Of a DNA stretch of 64,000 nt, positions 44,378 through 52,689 are shown in pieces. The translations under genes and the position numbers were made by a program. The stretch covers positions 5,410 to 69,409 of the forward strand of contig NZ_DATJCA010000041.1 of assembly GCF_035515035.1 (NCBI RefSeq), in the 5' to 3' direction. Numbering within the stretch: position 1 is the stretch's first letter; each line of letters begins with the position of its first letter. Source of the DNA: Gelidibacter sp035515035 (GTDB taxonomy: Bacteria > Bacteroidota > Bacteroidia > Flavobacteriales > Flavobacteriaceae). The notes under the pieces were generated by a model. It saw nothing but the letters and a program-made list of their open reading frames with translations, made no database searches and was not told the origin of the DNA.

Positions 44378-45701
44378 GTTTATTATAAAGCGTTTTTCTT
44401 GAGAAATTAAGAAGTTTTGCCGCTTTGGTTTTATTGTTATTGGCTTCCTGCAGAACTTTTACAATCAAATCCTTTTCGTTGGACTTGGCAGAAAAGGAGG
44501 GTGACGCAGCCTCTTTTGAGGGCGCAACAGACAATTCAGGAGGCAGTACTTCTTTTTGGATTACCTCTCCGGTAGTTAATAAGGTAGCGCGCTTGATGAC
44601 GTTGGAAAGCTCTCGTAAATTGCCTGGCCAGGTATAATTTTGGAATATTTTCAACACTTCAGAAGAAAATCCGATGATGGATTTATTCAACTGTTGATTG
44701 GCATTCTCCAAAAAGAAATCGGCATAAAGGATCAAATCATCTCTACGCTCTTGCAAGTTGGGTACTTTTATAAAAAATTCATTTAACCGGTGATAAAGAT
44801 CTTCTCTAAAATCGCCGTCCTCAACAGCTTGCAACAAATCTTCATTGGTGGCGGTCAACAAGCGGATGTCCACTTCAATTTCTTCATTGCTACCAATAGG
44901 TTTAACCCGCCTCTCTTGAAGGGCCCGAAGCAATTGTATTTGATTTTCATAAGATAAATTCCCTACCTCGTCCAAAAACAGTGTGCCACCGTTTGCCGCT
45001 TCAAAATGACCAATCTTATCATTGATAGCGCCAGTAAAGGAGCCTTTTTTATGTCCAAAAAACTCACTAGACGCAATTTCCTTCGGAATAGCGCCGCAAT
45101 CCACCGCAATAAATGGTTGGTTTTTTCTTGAACTTTTTAAATGAATGGCCTTGGCGACTACCTCTTTACCCGTGCCACTTTCACCAGAAATCAACACGGA
45201 CATGCTGGTAGGCGCGACAAGGTTAATATGATCATATAATACTTTGGACGCAGCGCTAATGCCCGATACAAAGCCAGGGGCCGCCGCAGACGGAGCTTTT
45301 GGCACTGAACCCGTTTCTTGTTTTGGTTTTTTAATTTCCTGCTTCTCCTTAAGTGCATTTTTGACCACTTGCAAAACTTCTTCAGGATTAAATGGTTTGG
45401 AAATATAATCAAAAGCACCTTCCTTCATTGCCTTAACTGCTGTGGATACTTCGGCATAACCTGTCATCAACACTACCGGAACAGAGGCATCTTTGGCTTT
45501 AATATGGTTCAATAGAGCAATTCCATCACCATCAGGAAGTCTAAGATCTGCAAACACCAAATCAAAAGAAGTATGCTTCACCTTATTTTTGGCATCTTCA
45601 AGCGTATAAGATAATGTCACCGAATGCTGGTGACGCTCCAAAAAACGTCGTAACATCTCAGAAAAACTCACATCATCTTCAACCAAAAGAATGGCACTCA
45701 T
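44355..45701 (-). CDS. Sigma54-dependent NtrC-family response regulator
   Basis: Protein of 448 residues. The N-terminal receiver has VEDDVSFSE and FADLRLPDGDG with phospho-Asp52. The AAA+ domain has Walker A GESGTGKE at 173-180, the sigma54-contact loop GSFTGA at 220-225 (a GAFTGA variant), GGTLFLDEVGNLS as Walker B, and RRDDLILYADFFL. The C-terminal Fis-type HTH is NNNKTKAAKLLNFSRKTLYN. It should activate transcription from -24/-12 promoters after phosphorylation. It lies tail to tail with the hybrid kinase, its likely partner, and divides the kinase from the PepSY-like genes. Confidence 0.95.
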   Translation of the reverse strand: MSAILLVEDDVSFSEMLRRFLERHQHSVTLSYTLEDAKNKVKHTSFDLVFADLRLPDGDGIALLNHIKAKDASVPVVLMTGYAEVSTAVKAMKEGAFDYISKPFNPEEVLQVVKNALKEKQEIKKPKQETGSVPKAPSAAAPGFVSGISAASKVLYDHINLVAPTSMSVLISGESGTGKEVVAKAIHLKSSRKNQPFIAVDCGAIPKEIASSEFFGHKKGSFTGAINDKIGHFEAANGGTLFLDEVGNLSYENQIQLLRALQERRVKPIGSNEEIEVDIRLLTATNEDLLQAVEDGDFREDLYHRLNEFFIKVPNLQERRDDLILYADFFLENANQQLNKSIIGFSSEVLKIFQNYTWPGNLRELSNVIKRATLLTTGEVIQKEVLPPELSVAPSKEAASPSFSAKSNEKDLIVKVLQEANNNKTKAAKLLNFSRKTLYNKLKEYNLE

Positions 45702-45751
45702 AGTTTATTCGTTTTTACAAAAATATCAAGTTAAACTCAGTAAACCATTTA

Positions 45752-45795
45752 AAAAAAACATAAAAAAAAGGACGCTTCCTTAAAAACGTCCTTTT
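45752..45795 (-). terminator. Terminator of the PepSY-like gene cluster
   Basis: AAAAGGACG (45795-45787 on the minus strand) pairs with CGTCCTTTT (45774-45766), and a long T-run follows (45769 to 45752). It lies 24 nt after the stop of the last paralogue. Confidence 0.75.
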
Positions 45796-45819
45796 CCAGC
45801 TTAAATAAGTGATGAATCC

Positions 45820-46122
45820 TTACTCTTTTTCAATCCAGTTTCCATCCTTATCAGCATATACTGTTGATGCCGCTCCATCCACAGTAATATTTAATTTATA
45901 TTCTTGCTTATCATTTACATAAGCCTTATCAAGAGTGGCGGTCTGAAAATCTTCTGCCAACGCATCTTTCACAGCTTGTGGAAGTGCTTCAGCTTCAATT
46001 TCTTTAAATTCTTCTTGAGCTACCAATTCAATTTTAGGGGTTGCGTTCATAGGAAATGCAGATGTTGCATACGTTGATAATCCTCCTAAAACGATTGCTA
46101 CTGTTAAAACTACTTTTTTCAT
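45820..46122 (-). CDS. Small secreted PepSY-like protein, paralogue 1
   Basis: Protein of 100 residues with a signal peptide (MKKVVLTVAIVLGGLSTYAT, cleavage near SAFPM). The mature part has KEIEAEALPQAVKDALAED, ATLDKAYVNDKQEYKLNITV and STVYADKDGNWIEKE. The pattern of a helix, then strands ending in a tryptophan before a basic residue, fits PepSY-like domains, which often bind or inhibit partner proteins in the envelope. Last of three tandem genes; 87 of 100 residues match paralogue 2, with all differences after residue 28. Function is unknown. Confidence 0.8.
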   Translation of the reverse strand: MKKVVLTVAIVLGGLSTYATSAFPMNATPKIELVAQEEFKEIEAEALPQAVKDALAEDFQTATLDKAYVNDKQEYKLNITVDGAASTVYADKDGNWIEKE

Positions 46123-46125
46123 AAT
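46040..46125. repeat. 86-bp direct repeat copy 1
   Basis: Identical over 86 bp to 46405-46490. It covers the first 28 codons of PepSY-like paralogue 1 plus 3 bases upstream of the ATG. Confidence 0.85.
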
Positions 46126-46184
46126 GTTATGTTTTTAATAATTTATTTTAAATGTTGTGGTATTACTATCCTAAGTTTTGCAAC

Positions 46185-46487
46185 CTATTCTTTTATGATC
46201 CAGACGCCATCTTTATCGGCATAAACAGATGAAGTTGCGCCGTCTACAGTAATATCCAATTTATATTCTTCCTTATCGTTCACATAAGCTTTATCAAGTG
46301 TAGCCGATGGAAAATCTTTTGCCAAGGCATCTTTCACTGCTTGTGGAAGTGTTTCAGCGTCGATTTCTTTAAATTCTTCTTGTGCTACTATTTCAATTTT
46401 ATGTGTTGCGTTCATAGGAAATGCAGATGTTGCATACGTTGATAATCCTCCTAAAACGATTGCTACTGTTAAAACTACTTTTTTCAT
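46185..46487 (-). CDS. Small secreted PepSY-like protein, paralogue 2
   Basis: Protein of 100 residues, with signal peptide identical to that of paralogue 1 at protein and DNA level. The mature domain differs at 13 positions, for example KEIDAETLPQAVKDALAKD, KLDITVDGATSSVYADKDG and the end VWIIKE. It follows paralogue 3 after 65 nt and precedes paralogue 1 after 62 nt on the same strand, so the three genes form an array. No partner domain is fused. Confidence 0.8.
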   Translation of the reverse strand: MKKVVLTVAIVLGGLSTYATSAFPMNATHKIEIVAQEEFKEIDAETLPQAVKDALAKDFPSATLDKAYVNDKEEYKLDITVDGATSSVYADKDGVWIIKE

Positions 46488-46490
46488 AAT
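46405..46490. repeat. 86-bp direct repeat copy 2
   Basis: Identical over 86 bp to 46040-46125, covering the first 28 codons of paralogue 2 and 3 bases before its ATG. The copies are 365 bp apart. Confidence 0.85.
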
Positions 46491-46552
46491 ATTTTATTTT
46501 TATGATTTATTAATTTGTATTAAAATGATGCATTATTTTAATAACGAAACCC

Positions 46553-46861
46553 TTATTCTTTTTCTATCCAGTTTCCGTCCTTATCAGCAAATACTGTTAA
46601 AGTTTCTCCATCCATCGTAAGATCCAGTTTATATTCAAGCTCTTGTTTTTCACCTACATAAGCTTTGTCTATAGTGGCGGTTGGAAAATCTTTAGCCAAG
46701 GCATCCTTCACAGCTTGTGGAAGTGCTTCCGCTTTGATCTCTTTATATTCTTCCTGAGCGATAAGCTCAATTTGAGGAGTTTGGCTCATTGCAAATGCTG
46801 AAGTCGCGAATGTTGATAATCCTCCTAATACGACTGCTACTGTTAAAACTATCTTTTTCAT
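46553..46861 (-). CDS. Small secreted PepSY-like protein, paralogue 3
   Basis: Protein of 102 residues, first gene of the three. The signal peptide (MKKIVLTVAVVLGGLSTFAT) and helix KEIKAEALPQAVKDALAKD are close to the others. The middle is more diverged: AYVGEKQELEYKLDLTMDG carries a two-residue insertion, and TLTVFADKDGNWIEKE ends the protein. It is thus the oldest split of the array. A sigma54-like site lies 52-67 nt upstream of the ATG. Role unknown, possibly controlled by the NtrC-type regulator encoded just downstream on the same strand. Confidence 0.8.
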   Translation of the reverse strand: MKKIVLTVAVVLGGLSTFATSAFAMSQTPQIELIAQEEYKEIKAEALPQAVKDALAKDFPTATIDKAYVGEKQELEYKLDLTMDGETLTVFADKDGNWIEKE

Positions 46862-46912
46862 AATATTTATTTTAAGTGTTGTTTGTAATTCTGTTGTGCT
46901 ACTGTTCTAATA

Positions 46913-46928
46913 AGAAATAAACATGCCA
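46913..46928 (-). promoter_or_regulatory. Sigma54-like -24/-12 site upstream of the PepSY-like array
   Basis: On the minus strand TGGCATG, 4 nt, TTTCT. It matches the consensus TGGCAYR-N4-TTGCW at every fixed position except that the G of the -12 GC is T. Spacing is correct. The first codon of the array is 51 nt downstream. The next gene after the array encodes a sigma54 activator. Confidence 0.4.
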
Positions 46929-47159
46929 TGGAACCGAAGACCACGTTTCATACCTATAAACAATTGCTATACAATGCATTACACTTAATTCATGTTTTTG
47001 ACGTTTTTATTCAAGGTGTGTAATTCCGAATCTGAAGATCACATTTTGTGTAAATTTTACCCAATTCTCCCTTTAATAGCGGATTTTTTGTTTTTGTGCG
47101 AAATAGTTAAAGGGGAAATTCATTCCATTAAACATCCTATTCTTCCTAAAAAAACTTTG

Positions 47160-47167
47160 TACTTTTG
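47160..47167 (+). promoter_or_regulatory. -7 element for the threonine dehydrogenase gene
   Basis: TACTTTTG is an exact TAnnTTTG match ending 18 nt before the ATG at 47186. A -33 TTTG at the right spacing is not evident. Confidence 0.5.
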
Positions 47168-47185
47168 CGATTAAATCAAACAACA

Positions 47186-48148
47186 ATGTCTCAAAAGATT
47201 CTCATTATTGGAGCATGTGGTCAAATTGGCTCCGAATTAACCTATAAGTTACGGAGTATTCATGGCGATGAAAATGTGATCGCATCTGACATCGGTTATA
47301 ACAATCTTGACGTGGTCAATTCCGGTCTTTTTGAAATTGTTGATGCACAAGATTATGGCTCGATTCTACACTGTGTAGAAAAATACCGAATTGATACCAT
47401 TTATTTAATGGCCGCTATGTTGAGTGCCACCGGAGAAAAATTTCCGATGAAAGCATGGGATTTAAATATGAGCTCGTTATTTCATGTTTTAAATCTCGCA
47501 AAGGCCAAATTTATCGAGAAAATATTCTGGCCTTCAAGTATTGCGGTTTTTGGTCCTACAACACCTAAACATGACACACCCCAACATACAGTTATGGCTC
47601 CTACAACGGTTTATGGCATTACCAAACAAGTTGGCGAACGCTGGTGCGAGTATTATTTTGATAAGTATGGGGTGGACGTGCGCAGTATTCGCTATCCAGG
47701 AATTATCAGTTGGAAAACAATGCCTGGCGGTGGCACGACAGATTATGCCGTGGAAATTTACCACAGAGCCATTACTGATGGTCATTATTCAAGTTTCCTG
47801 TCTGAAGACACAGAACTACCTATGATGTTTATGGATGATGCCATAGATGCCACCATTCAAATTATGGATGCGCCGGCCAATCAATTGACCATAAGATCTT
47901 CATATAATTTGGCGGCCATGAGTTTTACACCTAAAGATATTGCGGCTGAAATCCAGAATCATATTAAAGATTTCATTATTACCTATAATCCTGATTTTAG
48001 ACAACAAATTGCCGATTCTTGGCCAAAATCAATTGATGACAGCGTTGCACGAACCGACTGGGGCTGGCAACATAAATTTGATCTCAAGAAAATGAGCGAG
48101 GAAATGTTGACTAAGTTAGGTGAAAAGTATGCGATTTCCGAAAGTTAG
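47186..48148 (+). CDS. L-threonine 3-dehydrogenase, SDR type
   Basis: The start ATG at 47186 gives MSQKILIIGACGQIGSEL; the open frame extends upstream only from a TTG. The protein has 320 residues. The Rossmann motif is GACGQIG (9-15), and the catalytic Tyr-Lys pair is Y143/K147 in TTVYGITKQVGERW. RYPGIISWKTMPGGGTTDYA and the acidic ELPMMFMDDAIDATI match the flavobacterial SDR-type threonine dehydrogenase rather than a sugar epimerase. The enzyme oxidises threonine with NAD to 2-amino-3-ketobutyrate. No kbl (ketobutyrate ligase) gene is adjacent. Confidence 0.88.
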   Translation: MSQKILIIGACGQIGSELTYKLRSIHGDENVIASDIGYNNLDVVNSGLFEIVDAQDYGSILHCVEKYRIDTIYLMAAMLSATGEKFPMKAWDLNMSSLFHVLNLAKAKFIEKIFWPSSIAVFGPTTPKHDTPQHTVMAPTTVYGITKQVGERWCEYYFDKYGVDVRSIRYPGIISWKTMPGGGTTDYAVEIYHRAITDGHYSSFLSEDTELPMMFMDDAIDATIQIMDAPANQLTIRSSYNLAAMSFTPKDIAAEIQNHIKDFIITYNPDFRQQIADSWPKSIDDSVARTDWGWQHKFDLKKMSEEMLTKLGEKYAISES

Positions 48149-48629
48149 ATTTGAGGCTTGAGGTATTAGGGCTTAGCGCTGAGAGCGTGAAATCGCGAAT
48201 GTTGATTAACGATTAACTATTATGGAATGCTGATTTCTGAATAGTAAAACTCTGAAGCCTGAACTTTGAAAATAATCTAACAAAAATAAATTAGCCTTAA
48301 CATCTCTTTATATAGCCCATTATATCCCTTTATAAAGTTCCGTATTAATTAAAATCGCAGAAGCTCAGAGGCAGATGGCGTTTAAAAATAAGAGAGAATT
48401 GAAATGACGATTAAATCTTATTTTTGTTGGTAATGGAGTGGTCTTTTTTTAATCATTGAACTCAATTTTTCCTTGGTATACCTATTTGATTTCGAACCTT
48501 TAATTCGTGCATTAACAATTTTTAAGAGAACCGAGCTTCAATGTTAATCCTATCCCAAATAAGATTTCTTTAAGATAAAAGTGAGGCATGGGTTTGTAAC
48601 TTAGTGAGGAACTTAAAAATTATAAACTC
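48149..48629. other. 481-nt gene-free region with low-complexity filler
   Basis: No gene is seen. The left part (48150-48280) has TTGAGGCTTGAGG-type units and TGATTAACGATTA (48203-48215), identical to 10924-10936. The right part is AT-rich, and the promoter of the DUF2383 gene should lie in it, but no consensus element is clear. Confidence 0.5.
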
Positions 48630-49103
48630 ATGAAAACCTCATTAGAAAAAGCTAGAGAACAAACACATAAAGATACCGTCAACGTTTTACAAGGTATCAT
48701 AGAAAAGAATTATGATGCTGAAAAAGGCTATAAAAAAGCGATGCAGGATGCAAAAAATCCAGCGTTAAAAAACTTTTTAAAACAGCAGGCTTTACAACGC
48801 AGCACTTTTGCGACAGCAATTGATAAAGAGCTACGCGATTTGGGGGAAGCTCCCAAAGAAAGTGGCAGTGTCACCGGAAGTTTACACCGTGCGTGGATTG
48901 ACATTAAGAGCTCTGTCGCCGGAAACGACGATGAAGCTGTTCTGGAAGAAGTGATTCGCGGAGAAAAAGCGAGTGTTGAAGAGTATGAAGAGGTGATGAA
49001 GAATAATACCTTGGCACCTCATATCAACAGTGTGCTGCAATCACAGTTAAGAGATATCCAAGGCACGCTCAACCGCGTAAGAACGCTTGAAGATATTGCG
49101 TAA
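48630..49103 (+). CDS. PA2169/DUF2383 four-helix-bundle protein
   Basis: Protein of 157 residues, almost entirely helical. Features are NVLQGIIEKNYDAEKGYKKA, LKNFLKQQALQRSTFATAID, SVTGSLHRAWIDIKSSVAGN, DEAVLEEVIRGEKASVEEYE and LQSQLRDIQGTLNRVRTLED, the layout of the DUF2383 ferritin-like bundle. Members are found in stress and biofilm settings; a precise function is not known. A separate transcription unit with its own terminator. Confidence 0.88.
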   Translation: MKTSLEKAREQTHKDTVNVLQGIIEKNYDAEKGYKKAMQDAKNPALKNFLKQQALQRSTFATAIDKELRDLGEAPKESGSVTGSLHRAWIDIKSSVAGNDDEAVLEEVIRGEKASVEEYEEVMKNNTLAPHINSVLQSQLRDIQGTLNRVRTLEDIA

Positions 49104-49134
49104 TTTAGATTGATAAAAATTACAACAATAAAAG

Positions 49135-49159
49135 ACCTCCGTATAAGGAGGTTTTTTTT
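49135..49159 (+). terminator. Terminator after the DUF2383 gene
   Basis: ACCTCC pairs with GGAGGT around a 6-base loop GTATAA, followed by a run of eight T. It lies 31 nt after the stop codon. Confidence 0.8.
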
Positions 49160-49191
49160 GTTTCAATTTGGATTTAAACCACCACCAATCC

Positions 49192-50889
49192 TTACCAGCT
49201 TCCGCCACCCCCGCCGCCAAATCCACCGCCCGATGAACCTCCACCTCCAGACGAGCCACTGCTGCTTGGCGAACTGACCATGGTGGACTTTGCGGACGAC
49301 ATCGTATTTGCAAACGAATTGGAAAAACGGTTCATGGTTAATGGCATTGTTGAAGATGAACTATACCATTGTGGTGGTGGTATGTTTAACGCATCAAACT
49401 TATTTGCCCATTTATCAAACAGTCCAAAGGCCAGTGCATAACCCATGGTGGTTTCAAAATAGGAAGGGTCTTCTGCAATCAGCATTTTTAATTTATTTAG
49501 TTCAGCAACTTTTATGAACTGTTTGAAACCTTTCAATTCAGAAAAAGCAGTATTCCCTTTCGTGTTCTTTTTTATCATGTGCTTGTTCATAAAGAGCAAG
49601 AATGCACTTATAATAATCAGGGCAATTACTGCAACAAAGCCCCAAACATATAACATTAGAGGTGCCAAGGCCAGAGCCAACAAAACAAGCATCACATAAG
49701 TTACAATCTGTACCCTTCTGGCTTGCGAATCATAATAGGGTTTGGCGGCTTTTTTTAATGTACCGCGCGCACTGCTCATGGTGGTATAAAATTTGTTTTT
49801 TAAGCTACTGATGAGAACTTCCGTAGTATTTTGAATGATGGACCTACCAAACAGCCCCTCAAAAATGGTCTTTTCATAGCTGGAAGCGTCGTCAGGCAAA
49901 GGTTTTAGAGCTATTAACTTGGTATCAGCAGATGAAAACCAGCCTTTTTTTGGAATCTCTTCTATTCTTAAAATCCCTTTGGAACCCCAATATGGAATCA
50001 AGGAAATCAGATCTGAGATATCATCGGCATCATTGATCAAGAAGCCCGCCATGGCAGGATCCATGCCGTCCGGTGGAAAATAACTTGTAATGCTGATCAC
50101 TTTATCATCCTTACCAAAACGCAACCAAATCATATAAAAACCTCCCAGGAGTGCTGTCAATATCAACACCCAACCATAATCTGTCCAAAATGGCCATAGC
50201 GGTTTAATTTCTGCGATAGAACCCGTTGGCAGGTTAATTAAGATGGTCACACTTTGCCCTGGATAGGAATTAAAGCCAGGTTTGGCTCTACCCTCTATTA
50301 GGTTATTGACAACGGTAAAGTCAATTTCCTGGCTAGGCGTAGTTTCACCTAACACTCCAGAATAGACAAACACATCATCTGAATCTACTGTAACTGAAGG
50401 CGGTAATTGGATCTTAAATTCAATAGTATTGAAAGTGGTCCTCCAATCGCTAGGTTTTAAGTTCCAGTAGAATTTTATGCCATCCGACTCATACAGAAAG
50501 GCGTTATGTACACGGTATCTGATCTCATACTGTTGGGGTCCCATAACGGTCCTGTTGGGGTCACCAATCTTAATTTGATAGGTTTCCGACAGTTTCTGAG
50601 CAAAGGTTGATGGCTTTTCAAACGCATGTCCAGGTACGGCAACATCACTAATTTTAATCTTTCGGTTTTCTTGGTTGCCCCCTTCGGTCAAAAGATCATA
50701 TCTGGTCTGGATATCTCTATAAATTCCGTGTTTTGACGTTTCAAAAGTGAGATTGTATTTTTCAATTACATCAAAATAACCTTCTTCATGCACGGTAATG
50801 TCCACCGCATAGTGATCGACCGTAAAATCTTGGGCATACCCAAAATTCAGGCCCAGAAAGGCAAGGAAAATAAATATGGGCTGTTTCAT
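49192..50889 (-). CDS. DUF2207 membrane protein with glycine-serine tail
   Basis: The start at 50889 gives the signal peptide MKQPIFIFLAFLGLNFGYAQ and 565 residues; the open frame starts nine codons earlier. The extracytoplasmic DUF2207 domain covers about residues 21-230 (FTVDHYAVDITVHEEGYFDV, GIYRDIQTRYDLL, IKFYWNLKPSDWRTTFNTIE). Membrane segments follow at about 238-258, 390-410 and 412-435. The C-terminus is a cytosolic-looking region ending in a low-complexity tail of Gly and Ser and a final tryptophan. The lemA gene lies 87 nt upstream on the same strand, the classic LemA/DUF2207 pairing. Function is poorly known. Confidence 0.9.
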   Translation of the reverse strand: MKQPIFIFLAFLGLNFGYAQDFTVDHYAVDITVHEEGYFDVIEKYNLTFETSKHGIYRDIQTRYDLLTEGGNQENRKIKISDVAVPGHAFEKPSTFAQKLSETYQIKIGDPNRTVMGPQQYEIRYRVHNAFLYESDGIKFYWNLKPSDWRTTFNTIEFKIQLPPSVTVDSDDVFVYSGVLGETTPSQEIDFTVVNNLIEGRAKPGFNSYPGQSVTILINLPTGSIAEIKPLWPFWTDYGWVLILTALLGGFYMIWLRFGKDDKVISITSYFPPDGMDPAMAGFLINDADDISDLISLIPYWGSKGILRIEEIPKKGWFSSADTKLIALKPLPDDASSYEKTIFEGLFGRSIIQNTTEVLISSLKNKFYTTMSSARGTLKKAAKPYYDSQARRVQIVTYVMLVLLALALAPLMLYVWGFVAVIALIIISAFLLFMNKHMIKKNTKGNTAFSELKGFKQFIKVAELNKLKMLIAEDPSYFETTMGYALAFGLFDKWANKFDALNIPPPQWYSSSSTMPLTMNRFSNSFANTMSSAKSTMVSSPSSSGSSGGGGSSGGGFGGGGGGSW

Positions 50890-50976
50890 TGACACAGGTC
50901 TAAAGTACGCAGACATGCTGCGCTGAAAAAATTAGCATAAAGAAATGCCACGGGGATTCAAAAATAACTGAAGTTG

Positions 50977-51531
50977 CTAAAAGCTTACTTTCACGTTCTC
51001 ACGGCTAGCGGCGTCGGCTTCAAAAAAGTCGAAATGTTGGTATTTGAGCACCCCAGCAAACAAGGCACCTGGAAGACTTTCGCCATAAGTATTATTCTCT
51101 CGGACCGTTCCGTTATAATAACGACGACTGCGTTCAAGATTTTCTTCAATCTCGTTGAGTTTGTTCTGCAAATCGAGGAAGCCAGCGTTTGCCTTTAAAT
51201 CGGGATAGGCTTCACTAAGCGCAAAAATACTGCGTAAGGTTTGTTGCAGTTGGTTTTCTGCCTTTATCTGTGCATTGATGTCGCCATCCGGAACTTGCAT
51301 AGCGGCATTACGCGCTTGAATAACCCTTTCTAACGTTTCTTTTTCGTGCGTGGCGTAACCTTTTACAGTTTCCACAAGATTCGGGATCAAATCATAACGT
51401 CGCTTTAAGGCCACATCAATATTGCCCCAAGCATCCTTGACCACGTTTCGGTTTTTGGCAAAGTTGTTGAACACTGAAACCATTAAAAAAACAAGTAGGA
51501 CAATAATGCCCAAAACGATATATCCAATCAT
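50977..51531 (-). CDS. lemA: LemA family protein
   Basis: Protein of 184 residues. One N-terminal membrane segment (MIGYIVLGIIVLLVFLMVSV) is followed by the helical LemA core: NVVKDAWGNIDVALKRRYDL, PNLVETVKGYATHEKETLER, VIQARNAAM, and FALSEAYPDLKANAGFLDLQ. The rest is NELEENLERSRRYYN-like (EIEENLERSRRYYNGTVREN). The long helical bundle is expected on the outer side of the membrane. It is first in a pair with the DUF2207 gene. A short palindrome AACGGAAATTCCGTT lies 16 nt upstream of the start (51547-51561). Confidence 0.92.
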   Translation of the reverse strand: MIGYIVLGIIVLLVFLMVSVFNNFAKNRNVVKDAWGNIDVALKRRYDLIPNLVETVKGYATHEKETLERVIQARNAAMQVPDGDINAQIKAENQLQQTLRSIFALSEAYPDLKANAGFLDLQNKLNEIEENLERSRRYYNGTVRENNTYGESLPGALFAGVLKYQHFDFFEADAASRENVKVSF

Positions 51532-51671
51532 AAGCAGGTGGTTTTTAACGGAAATTCCGTTTTAAAACAGAAAATTCGTTCATTAACAAGAGAACAATAT
51601 AGTGATTTTTGCCGAACGCACAACTCGCGAATTGGCCGAACGATTTCTTGTAAACATCCTGTCCTGTAGAT

Positions 51672-52523
51672 TTATATCTTTTTAATTTCGATGCGTCGGT
51701 TTCTAGCTCTGCCATCATCGGTACTGTTGTCAGCGAGCGGTTGATCCTGCCCCAAACCAACAGTCTTAATTTTATCCGGGGCGATTCCCTTATTCACTAA
51801 AGCCGCTTTTAAACTTGTGGCGCGTTGCTCAGATAAGGATTGATTGGAAGCTTTGTTGCCCACGTTGTCCGTATGGCCTTCCACTAAAATATAGAGTGTT
51901 GGATTCTCATTCATCATTTGGTAAAGCTCTGCGACTATATGTTCAGATTCGCTTTTGATGGTGGATTTTCCAGTTTCAAAATTAACATAAAGTGCAAGCG
52001 GAAGGCCAGAATTGATTTTTTCAAACATTTCGTTGGTGGCAATTTCCTGAGTCATTCCTTCGATGGTCAGAAGAACTAAGGTGAACTGATCCACTGGATT
52101 ATTGATTAAATCGTAAATTCCCAACCAATATTCGGTGCCATCTTTTTGAAGATGAAATGTCGCGCCCGTCCAACCGCCGTCATCCGTAGTTCTGGAATAC
52201 ACTTTTTTTCCACCCATTTTGGCAACAGCATTTTCATAATTTCTAATGACCTGTAGCTTGCTAGGTAAATTAGGACCAAAAGGGCCGTCATAACTGTAAA
52301 GGATGTCAACAAGTGTTCCTTCCAATGTTTGGGTTTTGTCATTGCCCACCATAAACTCGTAAGTGTTATAATTCTCTTTGCATCCGTCAATATAATAGTT
52401 GTCAAGACGATTAAAAAACGGATGGTCTTTACAGCCCTCTGCGTCCATTTCTTGAGCATAAAGAAGGTTGGTGACACAGGTCATTAAAAGCAGGATAATA
52501 AATTTTAAGCTCAAATTTTTCAT
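51672..52523 (-). CDS. OmpA-family protein
   Basis: Protein of 283 residues with a signal peptide ending LLYAQ. The N-terminal 150 residues are an uncharacterised periplasmic or outer-membrane region (CKDHPFFNRLDNYYIDGCKE). The C-terminal OmpA domain binds peptidoglycan; visible motifs are VNFETGKSTIKSESEHIVAE, ILVEGHTDNVGNKASNQSLS with the NXXLSXXRAXXV core, KTVGLGQDQPLADNSTDDGR and RARNRRIEIK. Such proteins tie the outer membrane to the wall. It is monocistronic in this view. Confidence 0.92.
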   Translation of the reverse strand: MKNLSLKFIILLLMTCVTNLLYAQEMDAEGCKDHPFFNRLDNYYIDGCKENYNTYEFMVGNDKTQTLEGTLVDILYSYDGPFGPNLPSKLQVIRNYENAVAKMGGKKVYSRTTDDGGWTGATFHLQKDGTEYWLGIYDLINNPVDQFTLVLLTIEGMTQEIATNEMFEKINSGLPLALYVNFETGKSTIKSESEHIVAELYQMMNENPTLYILVEGHTDNVGNKASNQSLSEQRATSLKAALVNKGIAPDKIKTVGLGQDQPLADNSTDDGRARNRRIEIKKI

Positions 52524-52689
52524 GATGTTATGTTTTAGGATTTACCATTCCATTTCTTTAGTACTCCAAATCCTACAAAAAATTGTCAAGAAAGGAAAAG
52601 AGAAATGTGCCAATAAGCCTTCTAATGGAATGGATTTTATTAATGTATGAAGTTATGCCAGCGAGTATTTTTTTCATTGGAAAAAAGTC

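Larger units (their letters stand above)
46862..47185. other. 324-nt divergent intergenic region
   Basis: This region lies between PepSY-like paralogue 3 (minus) and the threonine dehydrogenase gene (plus). It holds a sigma54-like site on the minus strand (46928-46913) and a -7 element on the plus strand (47160-47167). The short open frame at 46992-47174 has no protein-like features and is not called. Confidence 0.5.

Noticed and set aside
46992..47174. 60-codon frame before the threonine dehydrogenase gene
   Set aside because: It overlaps the predicted promoter and has no family features or signal peptide.
47186..48148. UDP-glucose 4-epimerase as the product
   Set aside because: The fold is shared, but the PGGGTTDYA and ELPMMFMDD stretches fit SDR-type threonine dehydrogenase better, and no sugar-nucleotide genes are near.
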